In this document: in pieces, positions 18,337 through 27,345 of the stretch
Layout of the letters: each line of letters starts with the position of its first letter
Position numbering within the stretch: position 1 is the stretch's first letter
NCBI GenBank assembly: GCA_025355105.1
Contig: JANYAE010000122.1
Coordinates: forward strand, 62,001 to 126,000
DNA: 64,000 bases
Source: Pseudomonadota bacterium
Lineage (GTDB): Bacteria > Pseudomonadota > Gammaproteobacteria > Steroidobacterales > Steroidobacteraceae
Reading direction: 5' to 3'
Translations under genes and position numbers: made by a program
Notes under the pieces: generated by a model
The model's input: only the letters and a program-made list of their open reading frames with translations
Told to the model about the DNA's origin: nothing
The model's database searches: none

Positions 18337-20445
18337 ATGTCATCGCCCACGACTCTCCGGATCACGATCGCCGCGCTGCTCGCGGCAGCATCCGCAACGG
18401 CGCTAGCGGAGGCGCCGACGGCACCTTCTGCACCGGACACCAGCAACTGGAAGTGCGAGTCCTGCCCCTTCCCCAAAGGCTACGAGGCCGACGCAACGCT
18501 CGGCGTGCTGGACGCGGGCCACGCCAACGCGAGCTACGGCCGCTACACCGGACTTGACCGCAGCAAGGGCTACGCCGACCTCGACGCGCACGGCGAGTGG
18601 CGCGACGACAACGGCAACTACACGCGCTACGCGCTCGATGACCTCGGTCTCGATTCGCGCAGCGGCAAGATCTCTGTCGGCCGCGACGGCCGCTACGCCG
18701 TGACGCTGAGCTACGCCGGCCAGCCACACTACCTCTACGACGCGACCGTGACGCCGTACGCGACGACCGGTTCGGCGTCGCTGCCGTCCGGCTGGGTGCC
18801 CGCCGGCTCGACCGCCGGCATGACCGACCTCGCGGCGAACCTGCACGGCGTCAAGGTCGGCACGATCAGGAAAAGCGCCGGACTCACCGCGCGTGGCATC
18901 CTCGGCTCCGGCTTCAGCGTGTTCGGTTCGGTGAACCACGAGACCAAGCGCGGCACCGATATCCTCGGCTCCGCATTCCTCGTGCAGGCGACCCAAATCG
19001 CGGCGGCGGTCGACTACCAGACCGACACCGTCGAGGCCGGCGTCGTCTGGGCCGGCCAGCGCGCGTCGCTACGCTTCGTGCTGTCGGACTCGAAGTTCAA
19101 GGACGCCTGGTCAGCCTACGGCTTTCAGAACCCGTACACGCCGCTCGTGCCGAGCGCGGCGCTGGGCATGCGGGCGCTGCCGCCCGACAACGATGCCCGC
19201 GCGGCGAGCCTGTCGGGCAGCCTCGCACTGCCCGGCAACACGAGCGCGTCGCTAGCGGCCTCCTACTCACAGCTGACGCAGGACCAGGCGCTGCTTGCCT
19301 CGAGCACGCTGCCGGGGGCGACGGCGCCGGGTGCCTTCGACGGCAAGGTGAACCTCGCGCACTACGCGGCGACCATCGGCTCGCGACCGCTTGACCGTCT
19401 GAGCCTGCACGGCCGCATCGCGCACGACCAGCGCAGCGACGACAGCACGCCGCTGACGCTGGCGCAGACCGTCACCGACGTCGCGAGCGGTGCGACCCTG
19501 GCGACGCCGCGCTACGACTACACGCGGACCCGCGCCGACGGCGGTGCGGACGTCCGCGTCGCCAAGTGGCTGACGGCCGGGATCGGCGCCGACCGGCTCG
19601 AGGTAGATCGCACCGAGCAGGTGGCGCGGCACACCGAGGACGGACGCAGCTACGGCCGCGTGCGGCTGACGCCGCTGACGAGCCTGGTCGTGACGCTGAA
19701 GGGCGGCGCTGCACACCGCGAGGCCCGCGGCATTGACCTGTCGCTGCTGCCGGCAAATGAGAATCCGCTGCTCGCGATCTTCAACCTCTCGAACCGCGAC
19801 CGAGACTTCTTCGAGCTCGCCGCCACCTGGAGCGCGTCCGCGACGCTGTCGCTTGGGCTGCAGGGGCAATGGGCCAACGACGACTACCGGCGCTCGACGC
19901 TTGGTCTCAAGTCCGGCCGCGAGCGGCGCGGCAGCGCGACGCTCGGCTGGACGCCGTCGGATTCCCTGTCGTTCTACGCCGACGGCGGCTACCAGACACG
20001 ACGCACTCGGCAGGCCGGGGAGTACAGCGCCGGCGCCGCATTCTGGGAGGCGGCGATCAAGGATCGCTACTGGAACGCCGCAGCCGGCGGCCGCTACACC
20101 CACAACCACTGGGAGCTGTCTGCGGACTACGCCCATGCGGTGTCGACAGGCGACACCGGCGTCGGCATCGTCGGTCTGCTCGCGGCGTTCCCGCAGCTGC
20201 GCACGCGATACGACAACGCCGGGCTGACGCTCGGCTACCAGCTCACGCCGGCGCTGAAGCTGCGGCTGCGCTACGTCTACCAGAACTATGCCAGCGACGA
20301 CTGGGCATACGACGGCGTCGGTCCGGCGTCGGTGCCGAACCTGCTGGCGCTCGGCGTGCCGGCATCCGCTTACAACGTCAACCTGGTCGCGCTGAGCGCT
20401 ACCTACCGCTTCGGTACGCCCGCTGCGGCGCCGAAGTCGGAGTAG
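18337..20445 (+). CDS. MtrB/PioB-family outer-membrane beta-barrel (decahaem-associated)
   Basis: Outer-membrane porin-like barrel of 702 aa that sheathes the MtrA-type cytochrome. A signal peptide (MSSPTTLRITIAALLAAASATALAEA) is followed by the CESC motif (Cys40, Cys43), an N-terminal CxxC characteristic of Shewanella-type MtrB, and then by repeated aromatic-ended barrel strands down to the C-terminal LVALSATYRFG strand. The ATG before MSSPT is taken as start because GAGG lies eight bases upstream; the ATG two codons earlier abuts that site. It completes an MtrC-like/MtrC-like/MtrA/MtrB gene series on one strand. Confidence 0.88.
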   Translation: MSSPTTLRITIAALLAAASATALAEAPTAPSAPDTSNWKCESCPFPKGYEADATLGVLDAGHANASYGRYTGLDRSKGYADLDAHGEWRDDNGNYTRYALDDLGLDSRSGKISVGRDGRYAVTLSYAGQPHYLYDATVTPYATTGSASLPSGWVPAGSTAGMTDLAANLHGVKVGTIRKSAGLTARGILGSGFSVFGSVNHETKRGTDILGSAFLVQATQIAAAVDYQTDTVEAGVVWAGQRASLRFVLSDSKFKDAWSAYGFQNPYTPLVPSAALGMRALPPDNDARAASLSGSLALPGNTSASLAASYSQLTQDQALLASSTLPGATAPGAFDGKVNLAHYAATIGSRPLDRLSLHGRIAHDQRSDDSTPLTLAQTVTDVASGATLATPRYDYTRTRADGGADVRVAKWLTAGIGADRLEVDRTEQVARHTEDGRSYGRVRLTPLTSLVVTLKGGAAHREARGIDLSLLPANENPLLAIFNLSNRDRDFFELAATWSASATLSLGLQGQWANDDYRRSTLGLKSGRERRGSATLGWTPSDSLSFYADGGYQTRRTRQAGEYSAGAAFWEAAIKDRYWNAAAGGRYTHNHWELSADYAHAVSTGDTGVGIVGLLAAFPQLRTRYDNAGLTLGYQLTPALKLRLRYVYQNYASDDWAYDGVGPASVPNLLALGVPASAYNVNLVALSATYRFGTPAAAPKSE

Positions 20446-20500
20446 CACGGCCCTCGATCAGGGGCCGCGCGGCGACGCCACTGGCAGCGCCGCGCGCCGC

Positions 20501-20815
20501 TCAGGCGGCTGCCTCGTCTGCTTCGACTTGCCCGACCTGCGTCAGCGCCGTCGGCCGTAGCCCGTAAGGCCGGCCGGCGAACCAGCGGCGGCACCGCTCG
20601 GCCGCGTCCACGTCCTCCACCAACCGAAGCCCGAGCGCACCCGCCATTGCGAGGAATGCGCCCGGCTCGAAGCGCGAACGGAACCGCTCGCCGCGCCAGG
20701 CGACAACACTTCGGCCGCCGCGAACTCGCGCCACTCGGCGGCGTCCTGCTCAATCGGGCGCACCGAGTAGTCGAGCACCAGGCGGTAGAGGAGGCGCGTG
20801 GCACGATCGGGCGCC
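20501..20815 (-). pseudogene. Remnant of a class I SAM methyltransferase (LCMT-like), frameshifted
   Basis: Two minus-strand frames together read as the end of one protein. The first gives RLLYRLVLDYSVRPIEQDA and AAEWREFAAAEV; about 20701-20705 the reading must shift to the other frame, which gives AWRGERFRSRFEPGAF, GLRLVEDVDAAERCRRWFAG and RPYGLRPT, ending at a TGA (20501-20503). The second part is like the C-terminus of leucine-carboxyl-methyltransferase-like SAM enzymes (FxPxAF...GLRxVEDL...RRxFAGRxxGLRP). No N-terminal half with a SAM-binding GxGxG motif is seen before the SLOG/SLATT gene stop. I read it as a truncated, frameshifted relic; a sequencing indel could mimic the frameshift but not the truncation. 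Confidence 0.5.
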
Positions 20816-20927
20816 CGCCGCCGCCCGCGGCGACGACCGGGCGGCCGTGCTCGTCCGGTTGGCCTGCAACGCCTCCGCCTCGGCCGCCGCCGTGGTGCGA
20901 CCGCCCGCGTCCCGTCGGCCCGTTGCC

Positions 20928-22472
20928 TCAGTGCGACTCGAGGTGGCTCATCAGCGTGTGCCACTCGAGAACTTCCTGCAGCAGTGCGCGCTCGGTGCGC
21001 CGCACCAGGTGCTCGAGGCTGTGCCAGGTGTGGGTCACGACGATCTGCTTGTGGGCCGCCTCGAGCAGATGGCACATCTCGCGGTAGCGCGCCACGCGCC
21101 GGTGCAGATCGTTGATCGCGATCAGCGCAATGAACGCGGCCGCGACCACCGGCAGCACGATCGGCAGGAAGTGGAAGGCGACCGACTCGAAGGCCGGGTG
21201 CAGCTCGCCGATGTGCAGCGTCGCGTGCAGTGCGTAGGCGGCGCTGCACAGGATCGCGACCAGCGTGCTGACGACGAAGCCGAAGCGCAGCCGGGCGAGC
21301 TGCGGCGCGGCGTGGTCGAGTCGCCGCCGGTAGTAGCGCAGCTGGTCGTTGATGCGCTCGTTGCGGTAGTTCTGCCGGAAGGTGTCGAGGTTGGCACGGC
21401 GCTCCGACGCGCCGCGGATGTGCAGCGTGTGCAGCGAGCGCACCAGCTGGCGGACTTCGGGCAGCTCCAGGTCCTCGAACAGCGCCGCCTTGCGCGGCAT
21501 GCCCCAAGTCGCGAGCGCCGCGCGGCCGATTTCGGCCGCCAGCCGGCAACGCACCCAGGTGTGCTGCGCCTGGTAGTGGTTGATCGCGAGCACGGCGCCC
21601 AGCGAGCCGAGCAGGAACGAGAGCTTGGCCCACGACACCAGCAGCGGGTGCCAGTCGAAGGCGAGACCGGCGGTCGCGACGATGGTCGCCGCGGCGTGCA
21701 GCAGCACGATCGACGCGCGCAGCGTGCGGAACTTCGGCGCGCCGCGATTGGCGGCGTGGTCCGCCTTGAGCTGGAAGCGCTCGACGCGGCTGCGTGCGTC
21801 GGTCGGCGCTGCGGCCAGCTGCGGCGGGTCCGGCAGCGCGTTGAGGAACGCGAGCTCGCGGTCCCTGGGGCGAAAGTGCTGGAAGTTTTCGCGGCGCACC
21901 GCGCCGGTGGTCGGGTCGATCACCACCAGCGGCCTGCCGAGCTCGCGTGCGTAGGTGACGACCTCGGCCGTGCCGCCCCGGCCACGGGCCGGCTCGCCGT
22001 CCCACAGCGCGATCAGCACGTCGCAGGCGTTGACGGTCTCGATGCCGCAGTCGAGATAGGCCTCTTCGCGCTGACCCTCGCCGCCGAGCACGGTGACGAT
22101 CTCGGCGCGACCGAGCAGCGCCTCGACCTCGGCCCAGGTCTTGGGGTCGAAGTCCTTGTGGAACTCCGCCGGCGGGAACGGCAGCAGCGCCTGCCAGGCG
22201 ATCTTGCGGTCGAGGACCAGGCGCGCGAACAGCACATCGCTGCCGAGCGCGACCGAGGACACGCCGATCCACTCGCCGGCCGCTTGCTGGGCGAGCGCGT
22301 CGAGCGCTTCGCCGAGGCAGGCACGGGCCTTGGCCGGCTCGGCCAGCTGGCGGTGGCCGGTAAAGCCAACCACGTGGAACTGCGGCAGGTGGCCGTCGTC
22401 CGCCGGCAGGGGATGAAGCTCCGGCACCGGCTCAGCCGTGGTCTTGCGGTGGTGCGGGGTCGAGGCCGTCAT
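20928..22472 (-). CDS. SLOG-like domain fused to SLATT-type membrane segments, possible conflict effector
   Basis: Membrane protein of 514 aa that I do not recognise as a named gene. The N-terminal half (about 33-190) looks like a SLOG/LOG Rossmann domain: VVGFTGHRQ (34-42), SSVALGSDVLFARL, PFPPAEFHKDF, EIVTVLG and DVLIALWDGEPARGRGGTAE. Four hydrophobic segments follow (253-273, 280-298, 395-418, 432-453) in two pairs, with YRNERINDQLRYYRRR before the second pair and TERALLQEVLEW near the end, as in SLATT (SMODS- and SLOG-associating 2TM) proteins. That family is predicted to sense nucleotide ligands and disturb membranes in biological conflict. No nucleotidyltransferase or other partner is adjacent, so it appears orphan. 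The fold assignment is by eye. Confidence 0.6.
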   Translation of the reverse strand: MTASTPHHRKTTAEPVPELHPLPADDGHLPQFHVVGFTGHRQLAEPAKARACLGEALDALAQQAAGEWIGVSSVALGSDVLFARLVLDRKIAWQALLPFPPAEFHKDFDPKTWAEVEALLGRAEIVTVLGGEGQREEAYLDCGIETVNACDVLIALWDGEPARGRGGTAEVVTYARELGRPLVVIDPTTGAVRRENFQHFRPRDRELAFLNALPDPPQLAAAPTDARSRVERFQLKADHAANRGAPKFRTLRASIVLLHAAATIVATAGLAFDWHPLLVSWAKLSFLLGSLGAVLAINHYQAQHTWVRCRLAAEIGRAALATWGMPRKAALFEDLELPEVRQLVRSLHTLHIRGASERRANLDTFRQNYRNERINDQLRYYRRRLDHAAPQLARLRFGFVVSTLVAILCSAAYALHATLHIGELHPAFESVAFHFLPIVLPVVAAAFIALIAINDLHRRVARYREMCHLLEAAHKQIVVTHTWHSLEHLVRRTERALLQEVLEWHTLMSHLESH

Positions 22473-22595
22473 GCAGGCGGCATTCTATGCCATGCATCGG
22501 CGCCGGCGATCCCCCGGCGCCGCGCGCCGCGTCGGCCGGCTGCCTTAGGCCGCCAATCCGGCGCCGGCGGCGCTCGGCGGGCCGAGCGCCGGCCG

Positions 22596-23882
22596 TCATT
22601 GCAGCAGCGGCCGCGAGCGGAACAGGCCCGCGAACACGATCGCCCCGACCAGGCTGACCGTCGCGGTCAGCGCGAAGGGTGCGGCATAGGAGCCGGTGAT
22701 GTCGACGAGCCAGCCGGTCACCGCCACGCCGACGATGCCCGGCAGGGTCGCGATCGTGTTGCTGAAGCCCATCAAGAGCGCGCTGTGGCGCGGTGCGAGG
22801 TCGATGAGGCCGGGGGCGTAACCGAGCCACGTCAGGCCGAGCGCGCCCGTGGCGCCGCACAGCACCAGCAGCGCGCTGGCGGGGGACTCGACGTCGCGCG
22901 CGGCAAGCAGCAGCACGGCGGACAGCGCGAGCCCCGAGCACTGCATCAGCTTGCGAACGAAGGTCACGCTGACGCCGCGCCGGACCAGCCGGTCCGAGAC
23001 CGGCGCCGCCAGCGTCGTGACCGCGAACATCGCCAGCCACGGGGCGGCCGAGTACAGGCCCGCGTTCGCGAGGCTGACGCCGTGCGCCTCGCGGAAGTAG
23101 CTCGGCAACCACGACAGCAGCACATAGAGTGTCCAGATGGACGCGAAGTGCGCGCTGACTGCCGCCCACAGCGGCGCGCGCAGCAGCAGCCGCCGCCAGG
23201 GCACCGGCCCAGCGCCGGTCGCGAGCTCACGCTGCGCGAGCAGTTCGCGTTCGGCGGCCGAGATCCCGGGATCCGTCGCCGGGTCGTCGGCGACCAGGCG
23301 GTACCAGCCGATCGCCCAGACGAGGCCGACCGCGCCGAAGACGTAGAACGGCATCTGCCAGCCGAAGCGGCTGAGCAGCGAACCGCTCGCGGCGAGCCCG
23401 ACCACTGTGCCGAGCGGAATGCCGTTCATCAACCAGCCGACGGCGCGCGTGCGCTCGCTGAGCGGCACCCAGCGACCGTACAGCTCGAGCGCGGCCGGGA
23501 ACACCGCCGCCTCGCCCAGCCCCATCGCGATCCGCACCGCGATCAGCGCGCTCAGCGACAGGTTCGCCGCCGCTGGCGTCAGCAGCGTGCACGCGGACCA
23601 CGCCAGCACCGCGGCGCCGAGCACGCGCTTGCCGCCGAAGCGCGTCGCCAGCCAGCCGCTCGCGAACATGAAGCTCAGGTAGCCGATGAAGAACGAGGAC
23701 AGGACCAAGCCCTTCTGCGTCTGCGTCCAGCCGAACTGCGGCTTCATCACCACCGCCGCGACCGCGAGGTTGACGCGGTCGGTGTAGGCGACGAACACCG
23801 CGAGCGAGCACAGTGCCACCAGCAGCGTCCGCCGCGGGACCCGGCCACGGCCGGCGGCGCTGCCGCTCACCGCGGGCAACAC
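22596..23882 (-). CDS. MFS transporter (anion:cation symporter-like)
   Basis: Inner-membrane major facilitator of 428 aa with twelve predicted helices. Signatures: YTDRVNLAVAAVVMKPQFGWTQ in helix 1, GYLSFMFASGWLATRFGGKRV in the 2-3 loop (the GxLaDRxGxkxv motif), RIAMGLGEAAVFPAAL in helix 4, and a second half beginning PLWAAVSAHFASIWTLYVLLSW. These match the ACS/SLC17-like branch, which moves organic anions such as sugar acids. The substrate is unknown. The start is GTG; no strong ribosome site is visible. It is the last gene of the minus-strand run with the APC permease 52 bp upstream. Confidence 0.85.
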   Translation of the reverse strand: MLPAVSGSAAGRGRVPRRTLLVALCSLAVFVAYTDRVNLAVAAVVMKPQFGWTQTQKGLVLSSFFIGYLSFMFASGWLATRFGGKRVLGAAVLAWSACTLLTPAAANLSLSALIAVRIAMGLGEAAVFPAALELYGRWVPLSERTRAVGWLMNGIPLGTVVGLAASGSLLSRFGWQMPFYVFGAVGLVWAIGWYRLVADDPATDPGISAAERELLAQRELATGAGPVPWRRLLLRAPLWAAVSAHFASIWTLYVLLSWLPSYFREAHGVSLANAGLYSAAPWLAMFAVTTLAAPVSDRLVRRGVSVTFVRKLMQCSGLALSAVLLLAARDVESPASALLVLCGATGALGLTWLGYAPGLIDLAPRHSALLMGFSNTIATLPGIVGVAVTGWLVDITGSYAAPFALTATVSLVGAIVFAGLFRSRPLLQ

Positions 23883-23934
23883 GCCGGCGGCTGCGCACGG
23901 AGCACCGCTCGCCGGTGCCGCGGCGCGCGCCCGC

Positions 23935-25272
23935 TCACGTGCCCGCCGACGCGCCGCTGATGCGGCGGCCCAGGCGATAGAGCGGCCAGCCGAGCAGCAA
24001 GATGACGACGCCGGCGAGTGCGAGCGCCGGCGCGGTCGCCAGCACGCTGGCCGCCACGGCGAGCAGTGCCAGCAGGTAGGCGGCAGGCAGGTACGGGTAG
24101 AGCGGCATCGCGAAGCCGCCGTCGCCGGCGTGGCGCCGGCGCAGCACGAACAGCGTCGAGGCCACGACCGCGATGCTGAGGGTGTCGGTGAAGATCACGT
24201 AATTCAGCAGCTTTTCGAAGGAGCCGAGCAGGAAGGCCGGCAGCAGCATCGTTGCGGCGAAGAACAGCAGCCCCACCTCCTGGACCTGGGTTCGCGGATT
24301 GACGCGCAGAAACGCCTTCGGCAGCACGCCGTCCTTCGCCATGGCGTGAAAGCTGCGCGGCATCTGCAGGATGGTCGCGTTGACGAAGCCGGCCGCTGAC
24401 AGGAACACGGCGAGCGACACGAGCACCTCGCCGGCCGCGCCGAAGGTGGCCCGCGACAGGGTCGCGGCGACCAGCTTCGAGGCCGCGACGCCGGCGGTGC
24501 CGAGCACCTGCTGGTAGGCGAGGTTGAGCAACAGGTAGAGCGCGACCACGGTGAGCATGCCGGCGGTGATGGCGAGCGGGAACCAGCGCCGGGCGTCCTT
24601 GAGATCGGCCCCCAGGTTCATCGTCATCTGATAGCCGCCGTAGGCATAGAAGCACGGGATCAGCGCCGCGGCGAGGCGCGCCAGCCAGTGGCCGGCCGGC
24701 GCTGCCGCCGGCGCCGCGGGGGCGGCGCGCGGCGCGAACGCGAGTGCCGCGACCGCGAGGCCGACGATCATGGCGATCTTGAGCAACGACAGCAGGTTCT
24801 GGGTGCGCGCGCCGCTGCGGATGCCGCCGTGGTTCAGCGCCAGCAGGATCAGCATCGTCGCGCAGGCGAGCACCAGCGGCGCGTGCGCGCTCTGCCACGC
24901 GGCCGGCAGCAGGATGGGCGCCAGGTACTCGGCGCCGATGAACGCGACTCCGGCGGCGCTCGCGCCCTGCATCACCGTCTGCGCCCAGTTCAGCATGAAG
25001 GCGACGGCCGGGTGGTAGCAGTCGGCCACCACGCGGTAGTAGCCGCCGGCGCGCGGGTGGCGCGAACCGATCTCGGCGAAGGTGAGCGCCCCGACCAGGC
25101 TGATGAGCCCGGCGGCCGACCAGGCGACGAAGAACAGCGTCGTCGTGCCCGCGGCGCCGGCGACGATCGCGGGCGTGCGGAAGATGCCGATACCGACCAC
25201 CAGGCTGAACACGATCATCGCCGTGTCGAACGGCGAGAGCCGTGCCTCGATCGCGCCGTGCTCAGCCGCCAC
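23935..25272 (-). CDS. APC-family amino acid permease
   Basis: Amino-acid/polyamine/organocation permease of 445 aa with about twelve helices. Helix 1 carries the family motif VVGIGIFRTPAIVA; ALTFAEIGSRHPRAGGYYRV and FYAYGGYQMTMNLGADLKD are conserved APC blocks. The open frame extends further upstream, but a GTG at 25272 (six bases after GAGG) inside the end of the aminotransferase gene gives a normal-length N-terminus (VAAEHGAIEARLSPFDTAM), so I place the start there. The 11-bp overlap suggests translational coupling: import of an amino acid feeding the PLP enzyme is a reasonable inference. Confidence 0.85.
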   Translation of the reverse strand: MAAEHGAIEARLSPFDTAMIVFSLVVGIGIFRTPAIVAGAAGTTTLFFVAWSAAGLISLVGALTFAEIGSRHPRAGGYYRVVADCYHPAVAFMLNWAQTVMQGASAAGVAFIGAEYLAPILLPAAWQSAHAPLVLACATMLILLALNHGGIRSGARTQNLLSLLKIAMIVGLAVAALAFAPRAAPAAPAAAPAGHWLARLAAALIPCFYAYGGYQMTMNLGADLKDARRWFPLAITAGMLTVVALYLLLNLAYQQVLGTAGVAASKLVAATLSRATFGAAGEVLVSLAVFLSAAGFVNATILQMPRSFHAMAKDGVLPKAFLRVNPRTQVQEVGLLFFAATMLLPAFLLGSFEKLLNYVIFTDTLSIAVVASTLFVLRRRHAGDGGFAMPLYPYLPAAYLLALLAVAASVLATAPALALAGVVILLLGWPLYRLGRRISGASAGT

Positions 25273-26422
25273 CGAGCGCCTCGGCCAGCAGCGCGGCGAG
25301 CTGGCGGAACTGGTCGATGTCGTTGTAGAGCTGCGCCGACACCCGCACCAGCGGCAGCGGCTGGCCGTACAGCCAGGTGCGAACGCCGCGCTCGCGGACC
25401 CACGCACAGAGTGCCTCGCTGTCCAGTCGCGCCGCCGGCGAGCCTGGCGCTGGTGCGGGCAAGGGCACGGAGGCCATCGAGCCGATCATCGACTCCGGCG
25501 CCGGCACGCCGACGCCGAGGCGCTCGCAGAGCAGCTGCCGTGCCGCGATGGCGAGCGCGTGATTGGTGGCCATCACCTGCGGCCAGCCGCCCGGCAGCAG
25601 CGCGCCGACGCTGGCGATCGCGTCCGGGATGCAGAGCCATGCGGTTGGGTCGGCCGTGCCGGTCCAGTCGAACTCGGCCTGCCAGCCGCCGCCGTAGCCG
25701 TGACTGATCGTCAGCGGGTGAAGTCCCGGCTGGCGGTCGCGGCGCACGTGCAGGAACGCCGCGCCCTTCGGGGCGCACAGCCACTTGTGGGCGTTGCCGG
25801 TGTAGTAGGCGGCGCCGAGCTCCTCGAGCGCCAGCGGCACCATCCCGGGCGCGTGCGCGCCGTCGACCAGTGTCTCGACGCCGCGGGCCCGCAGCTCGCG
25901 CACCAGCCGCGCTAGCGGCAGGATCAGCGCGGTCGGGCTGGTGACGTGATCGATGAGCGCCAGGCGCGTGCGCGGCGTGACCGCCGCCAGCACTGCGGCG
26001 ACCACCTCGTCCTCGCCGCCGATCGGGAACGGCAGCGGCGCCACGACCACGCGGGCGCCGCTGCGGCTCGCGACGTAGTCGAGCGTCTTGCGGCAGGCGG
26101 CGTAGGCGTGGCTCGTGGTCAGCAGCTCGTCGCCGGGCCCGAACTCGAGCGAGCGCAGCACCGCGTTGACGCCGCTGGTGGCGTTGCTGACGAAGGCGAG
26201 GTTGGCCGGGTCGGCGCCGAGGAAGGATGCCAGCGGCTCGCGGGCGGTGGCGAGGCGCCGGGCGAGGCGCACCGACAGAAATTCAACCGGCTCGCGCTCC
26301 ATCTCGAGGCGCAGCGCCGATTGCCGCCCGAGCACGGTCGCCGGGCACGCGCCGAAGGAGCCGTGATTGAGGTAGGTGACCGTCGGATCGAGGCACCAGA
26401 GCGAGGGGAAGTGTCGCGGCAC
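25262..26422 (-). CDS. Class V aminotransferase-fold PLP enzyme (isopenicillin-N-epimerase-like)
   Basis: PLP-dependent enzyme of 386 aa, fold type I, class V. YLNHGSFGACP is the usual N-terminal block of epimerase/desulfurase-like members; FVSNATSGVNAVLRS binds the cofactor phosphate, LIDHVTSPTALILP and VDGAHAPGMVPL contain the pyridine-contacting Asp, and GNAHKWLCAPKGAAFL carries the Schiff-base lysine. Possible reactions include amino-acid epimerisation, C-S lyase or desulfurase activity; the substrate is not evident. GTG start. It is flanked by an EamA exporter (30 bp upstream) and an APC permease (overlapping), so it probably acts on a transported amino acid. Confidence 0.85.
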   Translation of the reverse strand: MPRHFPSLWCLDPTVTYLNHGSFGACPATVLGRQSALRLEMEREPVEFLSVRLARRLATAREPLASFLGADPANLAFVSNATSGVNAVLRSLEFGPGDELLTTSHAYAACRKTLDYVASRSGARVVVAPLPFPIGGEDEVVAAVLAAVTPRTRLALIDHVTSPTALILPLARLVRELRARGVETLVDGAHAPGMVPLALEELGAAYYTGNAHKWLCAPKGAAFLHVRRDRQPGLHPLTISHGYGGGWQAEFDWTGTADPTAWLCIPDAIASVGALLPGGWPQVMATNHALAIAARQLLCERLGVGVPAPESMIGSMASVPLPAPAPGSPAARLDSEALCAWVRERGVRTWLYGQPLPLVRVSAQLYNDIDQFRQLAALLAEALGGG

Positions 26423-26452
26423 GGCGCAGCGATGCTAGCACGGCCTTCGCGA

Positions 26453-27316
26453 TCAGTAGCGCGCCAGCGCGAGGCAGACGATGCCGGCGACGATCGCGGC
26501 GGCGCCGAGCAGCCGCGCCGGCGTCACCGCCTCGCGCAGCAGCCGCGCGCCGAGGTAGGTGCCGACCAGCGTCGCGAGCTCGCGCGCCGGCGCGACGTGG
26601 CTGACGGGCGCGAGCCGCATCGCGAACAGCACGAGGATGTAGGCGAGCGGCGCCAGCGCGCCGATGCCGACGGCCGACCAGAAGTACTGGCGAGCTTCGG
26701 CCCGCAACCGGGCGCGGTCGCTGAGCGCCGTGGGCAGCAGTGCGGTGAAGCGCACCAGGTTGCCGAAGTAGTCGACGATCAGCGGCGAGATCGCCAGCAC
26801 CCGCACCGCCCAGCCGTCGTTCAGCGTGTAGCCGGCGATGCAGGTGCCGGTCAGCAGCCCCCAGCCGACACCGCGCAGGTCGATGCGACGGGCGCGGCCG
26901 ACGAGCCCGGAGACTAGCGTCATGCCGGCCAGCACCAGCGCGAGGCCGAGTACCGAGGCGCTGCTGAACGGATCGCCGAGCAGCAGCACCGCGCCGACGA
27001 ACGACAGCAGCGGCCCGAAGCCGCGTGCGATCGGGTAGACGATCGACAGGTCGGCGGCCCGATAGCCGGACTGCAGCGCGATCGCGTAGGCGAGGTGCAG
27101 CACGCCGGTCGCGGCCAGCGCCAGCCACTGGATCGGCTGGCGCGGCGCGCCCGCCGTGAACAGCACGTAGCCGACCAGCGGTGCCCAGATCAGCATCGAG
27201 GCCACCGAGTAGAGCCAGACGAAGTGCCGCGAGCCGACCGCGCGCTTGGCGATCACGTTCCAGACCGCGTGGATCACCGCCGCGATCAACACTGCCGCAA
27301 GCGCGAGCAGCGGCAT
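26453..27316 (-). CDS. EamA/DMT-family transporter
   Basis: Drug/metabolite transporter superfamily protein of 287 aa with two EamA halves and about ten helices. Visible blocks: VIHAVWNVIAKRAVGSRHFVWLY at the N-terminus, SIVYPIARGFGPLLSFVGAVLLLGD closing the first half, GTCIAGYTLNDGWAVR opening the second, and VAPARELATLVGTYLGARLLRE near the end. Members usually export amino acids or metabolites. It sits between the phosphatase-like gene (29 bp upstream) and the aminotransferase (30 bp downstream) on the same strand, suggesting one operon. Confidence 0.85.
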   Translation of the reverse strand: MPLLALAAVLIAAVIHAVWNVIAKRAVGSRHFVWLYSVASMLIWAPLVGYVLFTAGAPRQPIQWLALAATGVLHLAYAIALQSGYRAADLSIVYPIARGFGPLLSFVGAVLLLGDPFSSASVLGLALVLAGMTLVSGLVGRARRIDLRGVGWGLLTGTCIAGYTLNDGWAVRVLAISPLIVDYFGNLVRFTALLPTALSDRARLRAEARQYFWSAVGIGALAPLAYILVLFAMRLAPVSHVAPARELATLVGTYLGARLLREAVTPARLLGAAAIVAGIVCLALARY

Positions 27317-27345
27317 CGCTCAGCCGCGGGACCGCGTCGCCGCGC

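Noticed and set aside
20446-20486. CGGCCC/GGGCCG hairpin just after the MtrB-like gene
   Set aside because: Only six paired bases, no T-run; too weak to report as a terminator.
20847-23960. 1037-residue plus-strand open frame across the SLOG/SLATT and MFS genes
   Set aside because: Antisense shadow in GC-rich DNA: translation is Arg/Ala/Gln/His-rich without domains, while the opposite strand encodes recognisable proteins.
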